Of a stretch of DNA of 64,000 bases, positions 1 to 8,421 are shown piece by piece (position 1 is the stretch's first letter; each line of letters starts with the position of its first letter). The notes below the pieces were generated by a model. It was given only the letters and a program-made list of their open reading frames with translations, had not been told where the DNA came from and made no database searches. Origin of the DNA: Blastococcus sp. CPCC 205250 (GTDB taxonomy: Bacteria > Actinomycetota > Actinomycetes > Mycobacteriales > Geodermatophilaceae); the NCBI RefSeq assembly GCF_019799925.1, contig NZ_JABGCG010000005.1, positions 230,318-294,317 of the forward strand. The letters are read 5' to 3'. A program made the translations under genes and the position numbers.

Positions 1-64
1 CTTCCTCATCCGCACGAGGCAGCCGGCCCTGACGACGACTGTTGGCCTCTGGCCCCTTCTCGGG

Positions 65-1150
65 ATGTGCGTGCAGAGTATCCGCGTGCGCATACTGCAG
101 GTAACGGATGACTTGGGTGTCGGAGGCTCACAGGCCGTTGTCGTGCAGATCGCAAACGAACTGTCCGCACGCGGTCATGCGGTGACCATTGCTGCCGGCC
201 AAGGGCCACTGTGGGCGGAGGTGCACCCAGAGGTCTCGCAGCTGCAGCGCCCCGGTGGGCGTCTACCGCTCCACCGACTCATGCCGGTGACCGGTCGGAT
301 CCTCCGATCAGCGTCATGGGACGTCGTTCACACTCACCAGCGCGGCGTTTCTCTGGCCACCAGTCTGACTCGCCCCCGGTCGTGTGCCGTGCATGTCGAA
401 CACGTGCACAACACGTTCACTGCCACGGGACCCCAGCGATGGGTTTCCTTCAGAGGTCAAGCCCTGATCGCCTGTGGAAGCGCCGTGGCCAGCATGCTCA
501 TCAACGAGTTTGGTCGGCCCTCGTCACGCGTCAACTCGATTCCCAACGGCGTCCCTGACCACGGCGTGCGCCGTGCCCCACGAGGAGGTGTGAACCGCCC
601 GCTCCGCGTGCTGAACATCGCCAGGGTGGACGAACAGAAGGATCCGGAACGATTCATCCGTGTCATCGCCGAGATCCACAAGGCGGGAGTCAGTGTCCAA
701 GCGACCTGGATTGGATCGGGCGACCTGCTGGAAGCGAGTCGCAACACGGTCCGCAAGTTGGGGCTAGAGGGGCGCCTCCACTTTCCCGGGGCGCAGCGTC
801 CTGCCGCGTCGGCATTTCGAGACGCCGATGTGCTGCTGCTGACATCCCGCCATGAGGGACTGCCACTCACGGTCCTCGAGGCCGGAGCGGCTGGTTGCGC
901 CGTGGTCTCGCCCGAGGTCGGCAGCCTGGGGGACGCAATCCGCGGCGGCGAGAACGGCTGGCTCTACCCACGTCAAGCCACGGCTGCCACGATCGCTGAT
1001 CAGCTGATCCGAGCCCATGCGGTGGGTGGGGAGTGGGACAGGATGGGCTCGGCGGCGCGTCGTGAGTATGAACAACGTTTCACGATGGACCGAGTCGTCG
1101 ATCAAGTGGAGGCCCTGTACCGGCGTCTCCTCCGCAGGGACGACCGTTGA
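65..1150 (+). CDS. GT4-family glycosyltransferase
   Basis: Probably transfers a sugar from a nucleotide-activated donor in cell-surface polysaccharide or glycolipid synthesis; the acceptor cannot be told. The N-terminus has the GT-B acceptor-side motif DDLGVGGSQ, and the C-terminal half carries HEGLPLTVLEAG, the nucleotide-sugar motif of GT4 enzymes with its E-x7-E spacing. The 361-residue length is typical. The start could be ATG at 65 or GTG at 86, which begins right at the first beta strand; neither has a convincing ribosome site. Base composition is visibly less GC-rich than all later genes, with codons such as ATA and AAC/GCA runs rare elsewhere in the window, which suggests horizontal acquisition, as is common in surface-polysaccharide loci. 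Confidence 0.85.
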   Translation: MCVQSIRVRILQVTDDLGVGGSQAVVVQIANELSARGHAVTIAAGQGPLWAEVHPEVSQLQRPGGRLPLHRLMPVTGRILRSASWDVVHTHQRGVSLATSLTRPRSCAVHVEHVHNTFTATGPQRWVSFRGQALIACGSAVASMLINEFGRPSSRVNSIPNGVPDHGVRRAPRGGVNRPLRVLNIARVDEQKDPERFIRVIAEIHKAGVSVQATWIGSGDLLEASRNTVRKLGLEGRLHFPGAQRPAASAFRDADVLLLTSRHEGLPLTVLEAGAAGCAVVSPEVGSLGDAIRGGENGWLYPRQATAATIADQLIRAHAVGGEWDRMGSAARREYEQRFTMDRVVDQVEALYRRLLRRDDR

Positions 1151-1372
1151 TCTGGCGAGAAACTGAAGCTTGCACGTCGGACCACATGTCGGCGAGGACG
1201 CTGTCCGCTCCCTCGGGTCGGTGCATCCCGGCGCCTCGTGCAGCGGGGCATCAAGTCTTCGAGTAGGCGGCGAGTCGGTAATGAGCCGAACGCGCTGTTG
1301 AGTCCCTACCAGTCGGGCCTGAGGGCGCAGGCACGGGGTCAACGATGGGCCAGCAGCACCAGCGTCCTGCTG

Positions 1373-2104
1373 TCACGTCACCTCCAATGCGTACACGACG
1401 ACGGCGGCGATGTTGTCCCGGCCGCCGTTCTCCACGGCCTCGCCGACCATCTGCTGAGCCACGGCGTCCGGGGCCGAATCGCTGCCCAGGAGTTCGGCCA
1501 GCCTCGCGTCGGCGACCTCGTTCGACAGACCGTCCGAGCAGACGAGGAAGCGCTGGCCTGTCTCCAGCCGCAACAGCGTCACATCGGCATCTCCGCCGGC
1601 TCCGACGCCGAGCGCCCGGGTGACGATGTTGCGCTGCGGATGCGTAGCGGCGTTCTCCGGGGCCACATGCCCGCTCTCGACGAGCACTTGCACCAGTGAG
1701 TGATCGACGGTCACCTGCCCCCATGTCGTGGGCGTCCGGGCATAGACCCGCGAGTCACCGACGTGGAACACCGCCCAGCACAGCTCGCCGCTGTCCTCGA
1801 CGAGCGCCACTCCGGCGACGGTCGTGCCGGCGCCGACCATGGAGGCGTCCGCCTCACCCAGTGCGCGGATGCTGTCGTCGGCCTGCCGGACCGCGTCCTG
1901 CAGGAGCGTGAGCGTCAGGGCCGGCCGGCCGATCGTCGCCGAGAGACAGTCGACCGCCTTCTGCGCCGCCTCCGCGCCCGCGGCGTGACCACCCATCCCG
2001 TCGGCGACGGCGAACACCGGAGGCACGGCGAGGAACCGGTCCTGGTTCTCCTCGCGCTGCCCGATGTGGGTGGCACTCCCCCACGACAGCTGCACCTGCG
2101 GCAT
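1373..2104 (-). CDS. PP2C-family Ser/Thr protein phosphatase
   Basis: Metal-dependent phosphatase that removes phosphate from Ser/Thr of proteins, usually opposing Hanks-type kinases. All family motifs are visible: ENQDR near residue 20, DGMGGHAAG, GDSRVY, DHSLV, SDGLSNE and GGRDNIAAVV, so the Asp metal ligands are intact. I place the start at the ATG at 2104 (MPQVQLSW) rather than 39 bases upstream. It follows a GGGAG ribosome site and aligns with the start of the second PP2C in the window (32315-33133), which is clearly a paralog. There is no membrane segment, so it is cytoplasmic. It is monocistronic here, and its kinase partner may be the one at 28885-30465. Confidence 0.93.
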   Translation of the reverse strand: MPQVQLSWGSATHIGQREENQDRFLAVPPVFAVADGMGGHAAGAEAAQKAVDCLSATIGRPALTLTLLQDAVRQADDSIRALGEADASMVGAGTTVAGVALVEDSGELCWAVFHVGDSRVYARTPTTWGQVTVDHSLVQVLVESGHVAPENAATHPQRNIVTRALGVGAGGDADVTLLRLETGQRFLVCSDGLSNEVADARLAELLGSDSAPDAVAQQMVGEAVENGGRDNIAAVVVYALEVT

Positions 2105-2304
2105 CGGTCTCCCGTCTCGACGCGGCCCCTCTGCGCACGTCATCCCCGTGGGCCGGTGAGCCTATTGGCCGATGGAGCCGTCGGTGCGCCCGGCTGCCGC
2201 CACATGGGGATATCCGCTGGCCGGCGCACGTACCCGTCGCAGGAGGTGCGCCCGCACACAGCCGGGTGAGCCGTCGGAGCGGACAACACTCAGGGCGGAC
2301 ACAG

Positions 2305-2346
2305 GTGGGCCCCCGTCACGCTGGGAACAGCGCAACGGGGGCCCAC
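2305..2346 (-). terminator. hairpin terminator after the secreted-protein gene
   Basis: Perfect 12-bp inverted repeat (GTGGGCCCCCGT and its complement). Its 18-base loop itself folds into a 5-bp stem with a GGAA tetraloop. It begins nine bases past the stop codon of the gene at 2356-3081, as expected for a strong actinobacterial terminator without a U-run. Confidence 0.7.
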
Positions 2347-2355
2347 TCCTGCGCC

Positions 2356-3081
2356 CTAGTTCTTCGTCCGCGCGAAGGAGCTCACGCACTCGCCCTGGTT
2401 GCGGAAGACCGGGTCCGTGCTCGTCGCCCAGCCGCCGTTCTTGCACTCGGCCTTGCTCGCCAGGGTCACGGTCTCAGCGAAGGTGTAACGGGCTCCCGCG
2501 AAGTTGATCGCGGTGAGGACGCCGTCGCCCTTCACCCCGGACCCGAGGGAGAAACCGAAGGCCACCACGTTGGCGCTCGGGAAGGCGGCGCGCCACTGGT
2601 CGAGAGTGCCGTGGTTGTCGCTCCCGAAGCCTCCTGCGTGGCTGGGGGCGCCGGCCTTCACGAACGGCTTGGCGCCGTTGTTCACCCACCAGTCGTTGCC
2701 GTACACGCCCGGCTCACCGATGAGGATGCCGTCGCGGGTGCCGTCCCCGTCGAAGTCGACCACGAGCTGGAAACCCGGAACGCCGCCGGCGCTGGGGTTC
2801 GTGTAGTCGAGGGTCGGCTCGCCGACCGCCGAGAGTGGCGTGCTGGTTGCGACGTACTCGGCGACCTTGTTGCTGCTGGCGCCGTCGGGGACGCCGTCCG
2901 TCCAGATGTGCAGACCCGTGCCTTGGACCTCGTAGTGACCCGTGGCCCGGGTGTCGGAGAGTGCCGGCAGGAAGTCCTGGGGCACGTGGATGGTGTCCGC
3001 GGGCACCGCGTGCGCCGGCCCTGCGGTGATGAGTCCGAGGCCGAGGGCGAGTGCGCCGACGAATCCGATACGTCGCTTCAT
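2356..3081 (-). CDS. secreted hypothetical protein with C-terminal Cys motif
   Basis: A 241-residue exported protein of unknown activity. A clear signal peptide (KRR, hydrophobic stretch, GPAHA-V cleavage) starts at the ATG at 3081, preceded by the ribosome site AGAAGGAC. The longer open frame upstream is unlikely because it would bury the signal peptide. The body contains DFDGDGTRDG, which resembles a calcium-binding DxDxDG loop. The C-terminus ends with a CKNGGW...NQGEC motif that I recognise from the ends of many secreted actinobacterial proteins and that probably forms one disulfide. The gene stops with TAG, showing that UAG also works as a normal stop in this organism. Confidence 0.75.
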   Translation of the reverse strand: MKRRIGFVGALALGLGLITAGPAHAVPADTIHVPQDFLPALSDTRATGHYEVQGTGLHIWTDGVPDGASSNKVAEYVATSTPLSAVGEPTLDYTNPSAGGVPGFQLVVDFDGDGTRDGILIGEPGVYGNDWWVNNGAKPFVKAGAPSHAGGFGSDNHGTLDQWRAAFPSANVVAFGFSLGSGVKGDGVLTAINFAGARYTFAETVTLASKAECKNGGWATSTDPVFRNQGECVSSFARTKN

Positions 3082-3322
3082 GTGCCGTCCTTCTGTGTTC
3101 GCACCTCGACCCCCGTCGGTCCGGCGCGTGTCCTGGCGGACGCTAGTCGCGCGCTTGTACCTGTCGGTGAGGTGACACATGCTCCGGTGACGAGCGGGAG
3201 CCGTGCGTTCTGTGCGCCCTGAGGGACCCCTCTCAGCAACCACCCCGACTGGCGGGCCGGCCCTCGGAGTCGCGATCAGTGACCGCGCCTTCGACGGTCC
3301 GGAACATCTCTCGACGGCGCGG

Positions 3323-4918
3323 TCAGTAGTAGCCACCAGCCCGGAACGGCGCCGGAGCGGGCGGTGGCGCCATCCCGAAGCGACGGCGGACCGACTGCAC
3401 GACACCGGATGGGAGTGCGGCCGCGATCACCGGCGCCAGCACGCCCGTCACCGCACCCCACAGCGCCAGCACGAAGGCGGCCAGGAACGGGTTGAACGTC
3501 GCCGTCGCTGTCGCCTGGGCACCGAAGCCGCCAGCGCCCGCCGACGACTCCACGGCGATCCGCAGCAGCAGGGCCACGACCAGCGCCACCAGACCCAGCG
3601 CCGCGGCGAACCGCAGACCCTCGAGCCGAGCCTCGAGCATCGTGTGCTGCCGGAGGACCACCACGACGGCCACCAAGATCATGACGATCGCGAGCACGAC
3701 GGGCGCCAGCCAGAAGAGGCCGCTGTAGTCGGCGAAGGTCAGCAGGCTCAGCGACTCGCTGCCGCCCGAGCCCTCGGAGAACTCACCGGCGAGCCCGCCC
3801 TGAGCGGTCAGCTGCACCCCGGCGGTCCACAGCACGGCAGCCAGCACCCCGTTGACGAAGGCCAGCAGCGAGACGCCGAGGAACTGCACGGCCCCCTCGT
3901 CCCCACTGATGTCGATGAGCCCCCACACCAGGAAGACGAGGGCTGCCAGGGCGCCGGCGGCGAACACGACCAGGGCACCCATCAAAGCCGGGTAGACGCG
4001 CGGGCGGAACCGACCCAGCAACGGCCCCGAGCGCCGCAGCAGCGCCACCAGGCCCGTCGCGGCCACCGCGAACAGCAGCGCGCCGGAGAACGAGGACCAC
4101 ACGCCGACTCCGAGGCGGCCGTCGAGGCGGACGAGTTCCTCGAGCCCGCTCCCGTCGAGCGAGTCCGAGTCCGGGGTGTAGCGGGACAACAGCGAGAGCG
4201 GGAGGAAGAAGAGCGCGAAGACCAGCGCAGTACGCGCGATGTGAAACAGGACGTCGCGCCCGCGGCTGACGCCACGCTTCCTCAGCCGGCGAGAGAAGGA
4301 GGCCCCGAGGACCAGCATGCCGACGAACGTGACCGTCAGCGGCAGGACCCCGATGCTCGCCGAGGCCGCCGCCGACTCGAACTCGAACGAACTGGCTTCG
4401 GCCTCCACGAACGCATCGCCGCCCACGGCCAGGCAGACGCCGCTGAGGATGAGCACCAGCGTCTCGCCGAAGCCGAGCTCGCCGCCCGCGACGAGGAGCA
4501 TGCCGACGAGGGAGACGCCGAGCATGGCCAGGACGGCGAATCCCGCCGACTTGGCGGCGCCTGCCCAGTCACCGGTGAGGAACGCCTCCAGCGCGCTCCA
4601 GCCCGGCGCAGGCGCACCCTGGCCGCCGTAGGGCGGCGTGCCGTGGGGACCGGGACCGTAGGCACCGGCGCTGTAGGGCGCCCCGGTGTAGCCGGCGGGA
4701 GGGGCAGCGCCCAGCGGAGTCGGGGGCTGGCCGATGGCCGTCGGAGCGGCCGGATGCGGCTGCCCGTACGGCACCGGGCCTGGGGCGACAGCGCCCGGGT
4801 AGGGCTGTTCGGCAGGGGCCTGTGGAACCGGTGGCGCCACAGGCAAGCCGCACCCGTGGCACCGGCCTGCTCCGTAGGGCAGTCCCGTACCGCAGTTCCC
4901 ACAGAAAGCCTGCGTCAT
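3323..4918 (-). CDS. zinc-ribbon multi-pass membrane protein
   Basis: A 531-residue protein of unknown function. The N-terminus is a zinc ribbon (CGNCG near residue 7, CHGCG near residue 19). A Pro/Gly/Tyr-rich cytoplasmic stretch follows to about residue 105, and then about ten hydrophobic segments up to the end. Such zinc-ribbon plus Pro-rich plus polytopic proteins are common in actinobacteria and usually stay unassigned. The segment following the Pro-rich linker begins with an amphipathic helix (WSALEAFLTGDW). It is transcribed alone, with the next minus-strand gene ending 180 bases upstream. Confidence 0.7.
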   Translation of the reverse strand: MTQAFCGNCGTGLPYGAGRCHGCGLPVAPPVPQAPAEQPYPGAVAPGPVPYGQPHPAAPTAIGQPPTPLGAAPPAGYTGAPYSAGAYGPGPHGTPPYGGQGAPAPGWSALEAFLTGDWAGAAKSAGFAVLAMLGVSLVGMLLVAGGELGFGETLVLILSGVCLAVGGDAFVEAEASSFEFESAAASASIGVLPLTVTFVGMLVLGASFSRRLRKRGVSRGRDVLFHIARTALVFALFFLPLSLLSRYTPDSDSLDGSGLEELVRLDGRLGVGVWSSFSGALLFAVAATGLVALLRRSGPLLGRFRPRVYPALMGALVVFAAGALAALVFLVWGLIDISGDEGAVQFLGVSLLAFVNGVLAAVLWTAGVQLTAQGGLAGEFSEGSGGSESLSLLTFADYSGLFWLAPVVLAIVMILVAVVVVLRQHTMLEARLEGLRFAAALGLVALVVALLLRIAVESSAGAGGFGAQATATATFNPFLAAFVLALWGAVTGVLAPVIAAALPSGVVQSVRRRFGMAPPPAPAPFRAGGYY

Positions 4919-5098
4919 CGTCGTGCGTCCCCCGTCGTGCCCGCGTGCTGTGCCGCCGCCGTGCCGGCGCCCGCGCTGACGGTAAGCGGGTCCCAGCTCA
5001 GTCCGGGTCCTGCCTGCCGTGTCGACGGTCGTACCGGAACGACGGTGTCCCAGCCGCTCCGCCCGTCACTCCGGTCGCGCAGCAATGAGCAGGACCGC

Positions 5099-5893
5099 TC
5101 AGGCGCGCAGCGCCTGGCGGACCAGCGGCTCGATGCGGTCGGCGAGATACGTGTCCGCCGCCTCGGTGAGGTGCTCGCCGTCGGGGCCGAGGAGCGCCAG
5201 GACGTCGGTGAACCAGCCGTCGGCGATCGGGTCCACGAACACGGCTGCAGCCACTCCTGCCGCGTTCTGTATGACGTCGCGGTTGTTGCGCACCCCGGCG
5301 GGGGCCGCAGCGCCCGGCCACGGCGGGCCGATGACGACGAGCGCGGCGTCCGGCGCCTGCTCCGCTATCGCGCCGATCGCCGTACCGACGGCCAGGTTGA
5401 CCTCGTCGGCGATGCCCGCGGCATCGAAGCGGCTGCCGAAGAGGACGACGACGTCCACGTCTGTGAGGTCTGCTGCCTCGACGAGCTCGAGGAAGGTCGC
5501 GTCAGCAGCCGTCCCGGTGGTCACGTATCCCGCATCACCGGTCGTCGCGACCGTCATCTCCACGTCGGGGAGGCGCTCCTCCAGGACGGCCGGCCAGCCG
5601 ACGCTGGTCTCCTCGAAGCCGGCGGTGTCGACGTCCCCGATGACCAGGACCTCGGCCGTCTCACCGTCCCCGGACGGCTGGGCCGCACCGCTCTCCGACG
5701 AGGGGCTCCTCGTGGTCGACGTGGTCGCGGGGGCACTGCTGCGCTCGGACCCCGGCTGCACGGACGAGTCGGAGTCGGGAGGTTCACGGTTCAGCGCGAA
5801 CGGCAGCATCACGATGATCGCCACCAGGCTCGCCGCCATCACGGCCCACGCCCACCAGGGCGGCTCGTTCCACCAGTGGTCCCCCCGTGCCAT
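5099..5893 (-). CDS. membrane-anchored SGNH-hydrolase-like protein
   Basis: 264 residues: one N-terminal membrane anchor (about residues 14-34), a Ser/Pro-rich linker to about residue 85, then an alpha/beta domain with SGNH/GDSL hydrolase layout. Block V is recognisable (DGEHLTEA, with Asp and His three apart), and VVVLFGSR and VVIGPPWPG fit the central strands. The nucleophile block, normally GDS, reads IGDVDTAG, so the catalytic serine is replaced by valine. The domain may therefore bind rather than hydrolyse, or use another residue. It is probably displayed outside the membrane. There is no operon partner: the next genes are 46 bases upstream (5946) and 180 bases downstream. Confidence 0.6.
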   Translation of the reverse strand: MARGDHWWNEPPWWAWAVMAASLVAIIVMLPFALNREPPDSDSSVQPGSERSSAPATTSTTRSPSSESGAAQPSGDGETAEVLVIGDVDTAGFEETSVGWPAVLEERLPDVEMTVATTGDAGYVTTGTAADATFLELVEAADLTDVDVVVLFGSRFDAAGIADEVNLAVGTAIGAIAEQAPDAALVVIGPPWPGAAAPAGVRNNRDVIQNAAGVAAAVFVDPIADGWFTDVLALLGPDGEHLTEAADTYLADRIEPLVRQALRA

Positions 5894-5945
5894 GCCCCGA
5901 AGTTACCGTCGGCGCGCAGCCGGAGCCTGTCGCGGCGGTCGGAGC

Positions 5946-6236
5946 TCAGCGCTCGTACGGGTCGGTGTCGTCCATGAGGCGCGACCGGCGCACCAGCGGA
6001 GCCAGCGCCCACGCGACGACCTTCAGCACGAAGCGCACACCCGACCCACTACCCCGTCGCCGGGCATGCGTCCCACCGGAACCCGTCCGGATTGCATGCT
6101 GTGTCCCACAATGCTCGGACGACGTCGCGGGCGTCGGCTCGGCCGCCAGACGCTCCAGGGGCGATCGAGCGTCAGCGGTCACGACGGCCGGCGGCAGCAC
6201 GGCCACGTACTCGTCCTCGGCGAAGCTGTGCACCAC
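5946..6236 (-). CDS. small hypothetical protein, possibly a remnant
   Basis: 96 residues without a family I recognise. The N-terminal third (FAEDEYVAVLPPAVV) and the C-terminus (FVLKVVAWALAPLV followed by RRSRLMDDTDPYER) look like real protein, the latter a short hydrophobic helix with an acidic tail. The middle is low-complexity. The start would be one of two adjacent GTG codons preceded by GGGGG. It may be the surviving end of a longer gene or a spurious frame. Confidence 0.4.
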   Translation of the reverse strand: MVHSFAEDEYVAVLPPAVVTADARSPLERLAAEPTPATSSEHCGTQHAIRTGSGGTHARRRGSGSGVRFVLKVVAWALAPLVRRSRLMDDTDPYER

Positions 6237-6314
6237 GAACCCCCGTACTGCGGAAAACGGAACAGGACCGTAACCGTGCGTGCGGCGGCCCGCACTCCCC
6301 CGAAGGGAGGACGG

Positions 6315-6434
6315 TCAGGAGCGCGCCAGCCCGTCGGGGTCCAGCCCGACGACGGCGGCCACTCCCGCGGCCACCAGCCACATCCCCAACGAGACCAGGG
6401 TCCGCATCCTCGGGACCCGCAGCTGCTGCGTCAT
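6315..6434 (-). CDS. 39-residue single-pass membrane peptide
   Basis: A small protein that is easy to overlook. It starts at an ATG at 6434 and has one hydrophobic segment of about 18 residues (LVSLGMWLVAAGVAAVVG), flanked by a basic N-terminus with three arginines and a short C-terminal tail (LDPDGLARS). The ribosome site is excellent: GGAGGGGGG lies about five to six bases before the ATG. Topology by the positive-inside rule would put the N-terminus in the cytoplasm. No function is suggested by its neighbours. Confidence 0.6.
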   Translation of the reverse strand: MTQQLRVPRMRTLVSLGMWLVAAGVAAVVGLDPDGLARS

Positions 6435-6550
6435 CGCCAGCCCCCCTCCGCCGAGATGGGGACGTTAGCGAGGCCGGGTCGTCTCGCCGGGGCGGATGTG
6501 ACCGGTGGGACGGGTGGTGCCCGACGACGCGGAAAGTCGACCGGCGCAGC

Positions 6551-6910
6551 TCAGGTGACGTCGAGTCCGCAGGTGTCCTCGAGGTAGGCGATGACCCGGT
6601 CCCCCGCCGCGTTGACGTCATCGCTGAACGTGTAGCTGTCGTCCTCCGCGGCCGTGGCGAAGGCGTCGGCGACGGTGCCGACGTCGTCCCGGATCTCCGC
6701 CGGGGCGATGTCGGCCAGCTGCCGCCAGCTCTCGGGCAGCTCGGCGTCGCCCGGGTCGGGCCGGCCGTCGAACTGCTCGGCCAGGTCGCAGAACGGCCCC
6801 GGGTCGGCGGTCGGCACGCCCAGGCCATCGTCGTCTTCCCCGCAGCCGCCCAGCAGCACGGCGCCGGCCAGGGCCAGCGGGACGACGACGGACGCGCGGA
6901 TCGGCGGCAC
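6551..6910 (-). CDS. small lipoprotein
   Basis: A 119-residue exported lipoprotein of unknown function. From the GTG at 6910 the protein has a short signal peptide (RASVVVPLALAGAVLLGGC) with lipobox LGGC, then an acidic mature part (GEDDDGLG) and a mostly helical domain with two further cysteines, probably disulfide-bonded. GAAGGG precedes the start. The longer frame that begins at 7246 runs into the neighbouring gene's promoter and first codons and is rejected. It is divergent from the PASTA gene, with 191 bases between the two starts. Confidence 0.75.
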   Translation of the reverse strand: MPPIRASVVVPLALAGAVLLGGCGEDDDGLGVPTADPGPFCDLAEQFDGRPDPGDAELPESWRQLADIAPAEIRDDVGTVADAFATAAEDDSYTFSDDVNAAGDRVIAYLEDTCGLDVT

Positions 6911-7101
6911 GGGGAGCCCTTCGGTCGCAGGCTCCCGCACGGGCGGCCCGGGGTGTTCGCGGAACCGGGCCGTTCTACCCCACGGGCACCGGTCCGGCCG
7001 GGAGGCGGCCGCGTTTGCGCTCAAGACCGGCGCCACCCGGGCCGATGTCCCGTCGGACGACCGCGTCTCGGAGTAGGCGGTCACGGGGAACGGGGACGCA
7101 C

Positions 7102-8421
7102 GTGCATCCGCAGGACCAGACACCCGCCGCTCCCGGCTCCGGGACGCCGCTGCCGCCGCCGGACGCGCCCACGCACGTCCGCCAGCCGGTCCCGCCCCCG
7201 GACGCGCCCACGCACGTCCGCCAGCCGGTCCCGCCCCCGGACGCACCCACGAACGTCCGCCGGCCGCTCCCCTCGCCCGACGCGCCCACGTCCGTCCGGC
7301 AGCCCGTCTGGGAGCAGGCGCCCGAGACCGTCGTTCCGGCCGCCGAGACCAACGTCCGGGAGCGCCTGCCGGAGACCGTCGTCCCCCCGCCGGCCGTGAC
7401 CTGGGAGCCGCAGCCCGCCGCCGCGGCGCCGGCCGAGAAGGCGAAGCGCCGGCGCGTCCCGTGGAAGCGCATCGCCGTCACCGGCGTCGCCGTCCTGCTC
7501 GCCGGCGTCTTCGGGTCCGGCTTCGGCAGCGGCATCGCCTTCGAGAGCTCGACCCGCGACGATCCCGCGACCGGGGACGTCACCGTCGAGGTCGCCAAGG
7601 CCCCGACCGCCGCCGGCGACGTCGTGACGCTCCCCGACGTCCGCGGCCTCGCCCTCACCGACGCCCAGCAGGCCATCACCGACGCCGGGCTCTCCCTCGG
7701 CGTCGTCACCGCCCAGGACACCCCCTCGGCCCTGCCCGCCGGCACCGTCGTCACCCAGGACCCGGTCGGCGGCACCGAGGGCGCCGAGAGCGTCACCCTC
7801 TTCGTCGCCGTCCCCGGCGTCGTGCCCGACCTCGTCGGCCGCACCGACGAGGAGGCCCGCGCCGCGCTCGTGGCCCTCGGCAGCCGCTTCCAGCAGGACA
7901 GCGTCTACCAGCCCGGCGCCGTCGCGGGCACCGTCCTCGCCGTCGACCCGCCGGCCGGCAGCCCGCTCACCGGCACCGTCACCGTCGCGGTCGCCAGCCC
8001 CGAGGGCGGCGTCTTCCTCAGCGACCTCCAGGCCGTCGAGGGCGGCTGCAGCGCCGACGAGGTGCCGATCAACGGCACCGACTACGCCAACTCCTTCTAC
8101 TGCTCGGCCGGCCAGCGGCCCTCCACCACCAGCTACCTGCTCGACCGGCTCACCACCGGCCTGAGCGTCACCGTCGGCATCACCGACGGCAGCGACCCCG
8201 ACGCCGCCGCGCACGTCGTCGTCTACGGCGACGGCCGGGTCCTCGCCGTCGTCGACCCGGTGTACGGCCAGGCCCTGCCGCTGGACGTGCCGACGGCGGG
8301 CGTGCTCCGGCTGACCCTCGAGTACTCCACGACCGTGCAGGGCAGCACCGTGCGCGTCGGGTTCGGCGACGCCCGGGTCTCCGGCGCCCCGCAGGACATC
8401 GCCACGCTGGACGCCGAGTGA
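7102..8421 (+). CDS. PASTA-domain membrane protein
   Basis: 439 residues. A cytoplasmic Pro-rich N-terminus holds four copies of a 13-residue repeat, then comes a basic stretch (KAKRRRVPWKR) and one membrane segment at about residues 130-153. Outside are two PASTA domains (VTLPDVRGLALTDAQQ and PGVVPDLVGRTDEEAR starts) and a C-terminal beta domain with two cysteines resembling NPCBM-type carbohydrate modules. PASTA domains typically sense peptidoglycan fragments and usually sit on kinases or penicillin-binding proteins; here there is no kinase or transpeptidase. The start is GTG at 7102 with GGGGAACGGGGA before it. Its stop overlaps the next gene's start by four bases (GTGA), so the two are co-translated. 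Confidence 0.85.
   Translation: MHPQDQTPAAPGSGTPLPPPDAPTHVRQPVPPPDAPTHVRQPVPPPDAPTNVRRPLPSPDAPTSVRQPVWEQAPETVVPAAETNVRERLPETVVPPPAVTWEPQPAAAAPAEKAKRRRVPWKRIAVTGVAVLLAGVFGSGFGSGIAFESSTRDDPATGDVTVEVAKAPTAAGDVVTLPDVRGLALTDAQQAITDAGLSLGVVTAQDTPSALPAGTVVTQDPVGGTEGAESVTLFVAVPGVVPDLVGRTDEEARAALVALGSRFQQDSVYQPGAVAGTVLAVDPPAGSPLTGTVTVAVASPEGGVFLSDLQAVEGGCSADEVPINGTDYANSFYCSAGQRPSTTSYLLDRLTTGLSVTVGITDGSDPDAAAHVVVYGDGRVLAVVDPVYGQALPLDVPTAGVLRLTLEYSTTVQGSTVRVGFGDARVSGAPQDIATLDAE
7153..7308 (+). repeat. four tandem 39-bp repeats inside the PASTA gene
   Basis: Four units coding for PPPDAPTHVRQPV and close variants; the first two are almost identical at DNA level and the last two have diverged. The Thr in each unit (DAPTHV/DAPTNV/DAPTSV) could be a phosphorylation site read by FHA domains, but that is speculation. 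Confidence 0.85.

Noticed and set aside
3082..3405. N-terminal extension of the secreted protein gene up to 3405
   Set aside because: The extension is Arg-rich and would place the signal peptide in the middle of the protein. The ATG at 3081 has a good ribosome site.
7153..7308. CRISPR array or other non-coding repeat cluster at the periodic tracts (also 30981-31058)
   Set aside because: The repeats are in frame within larger genes, have no spacers and translate to regular peptide repeats. There are no cas genes.
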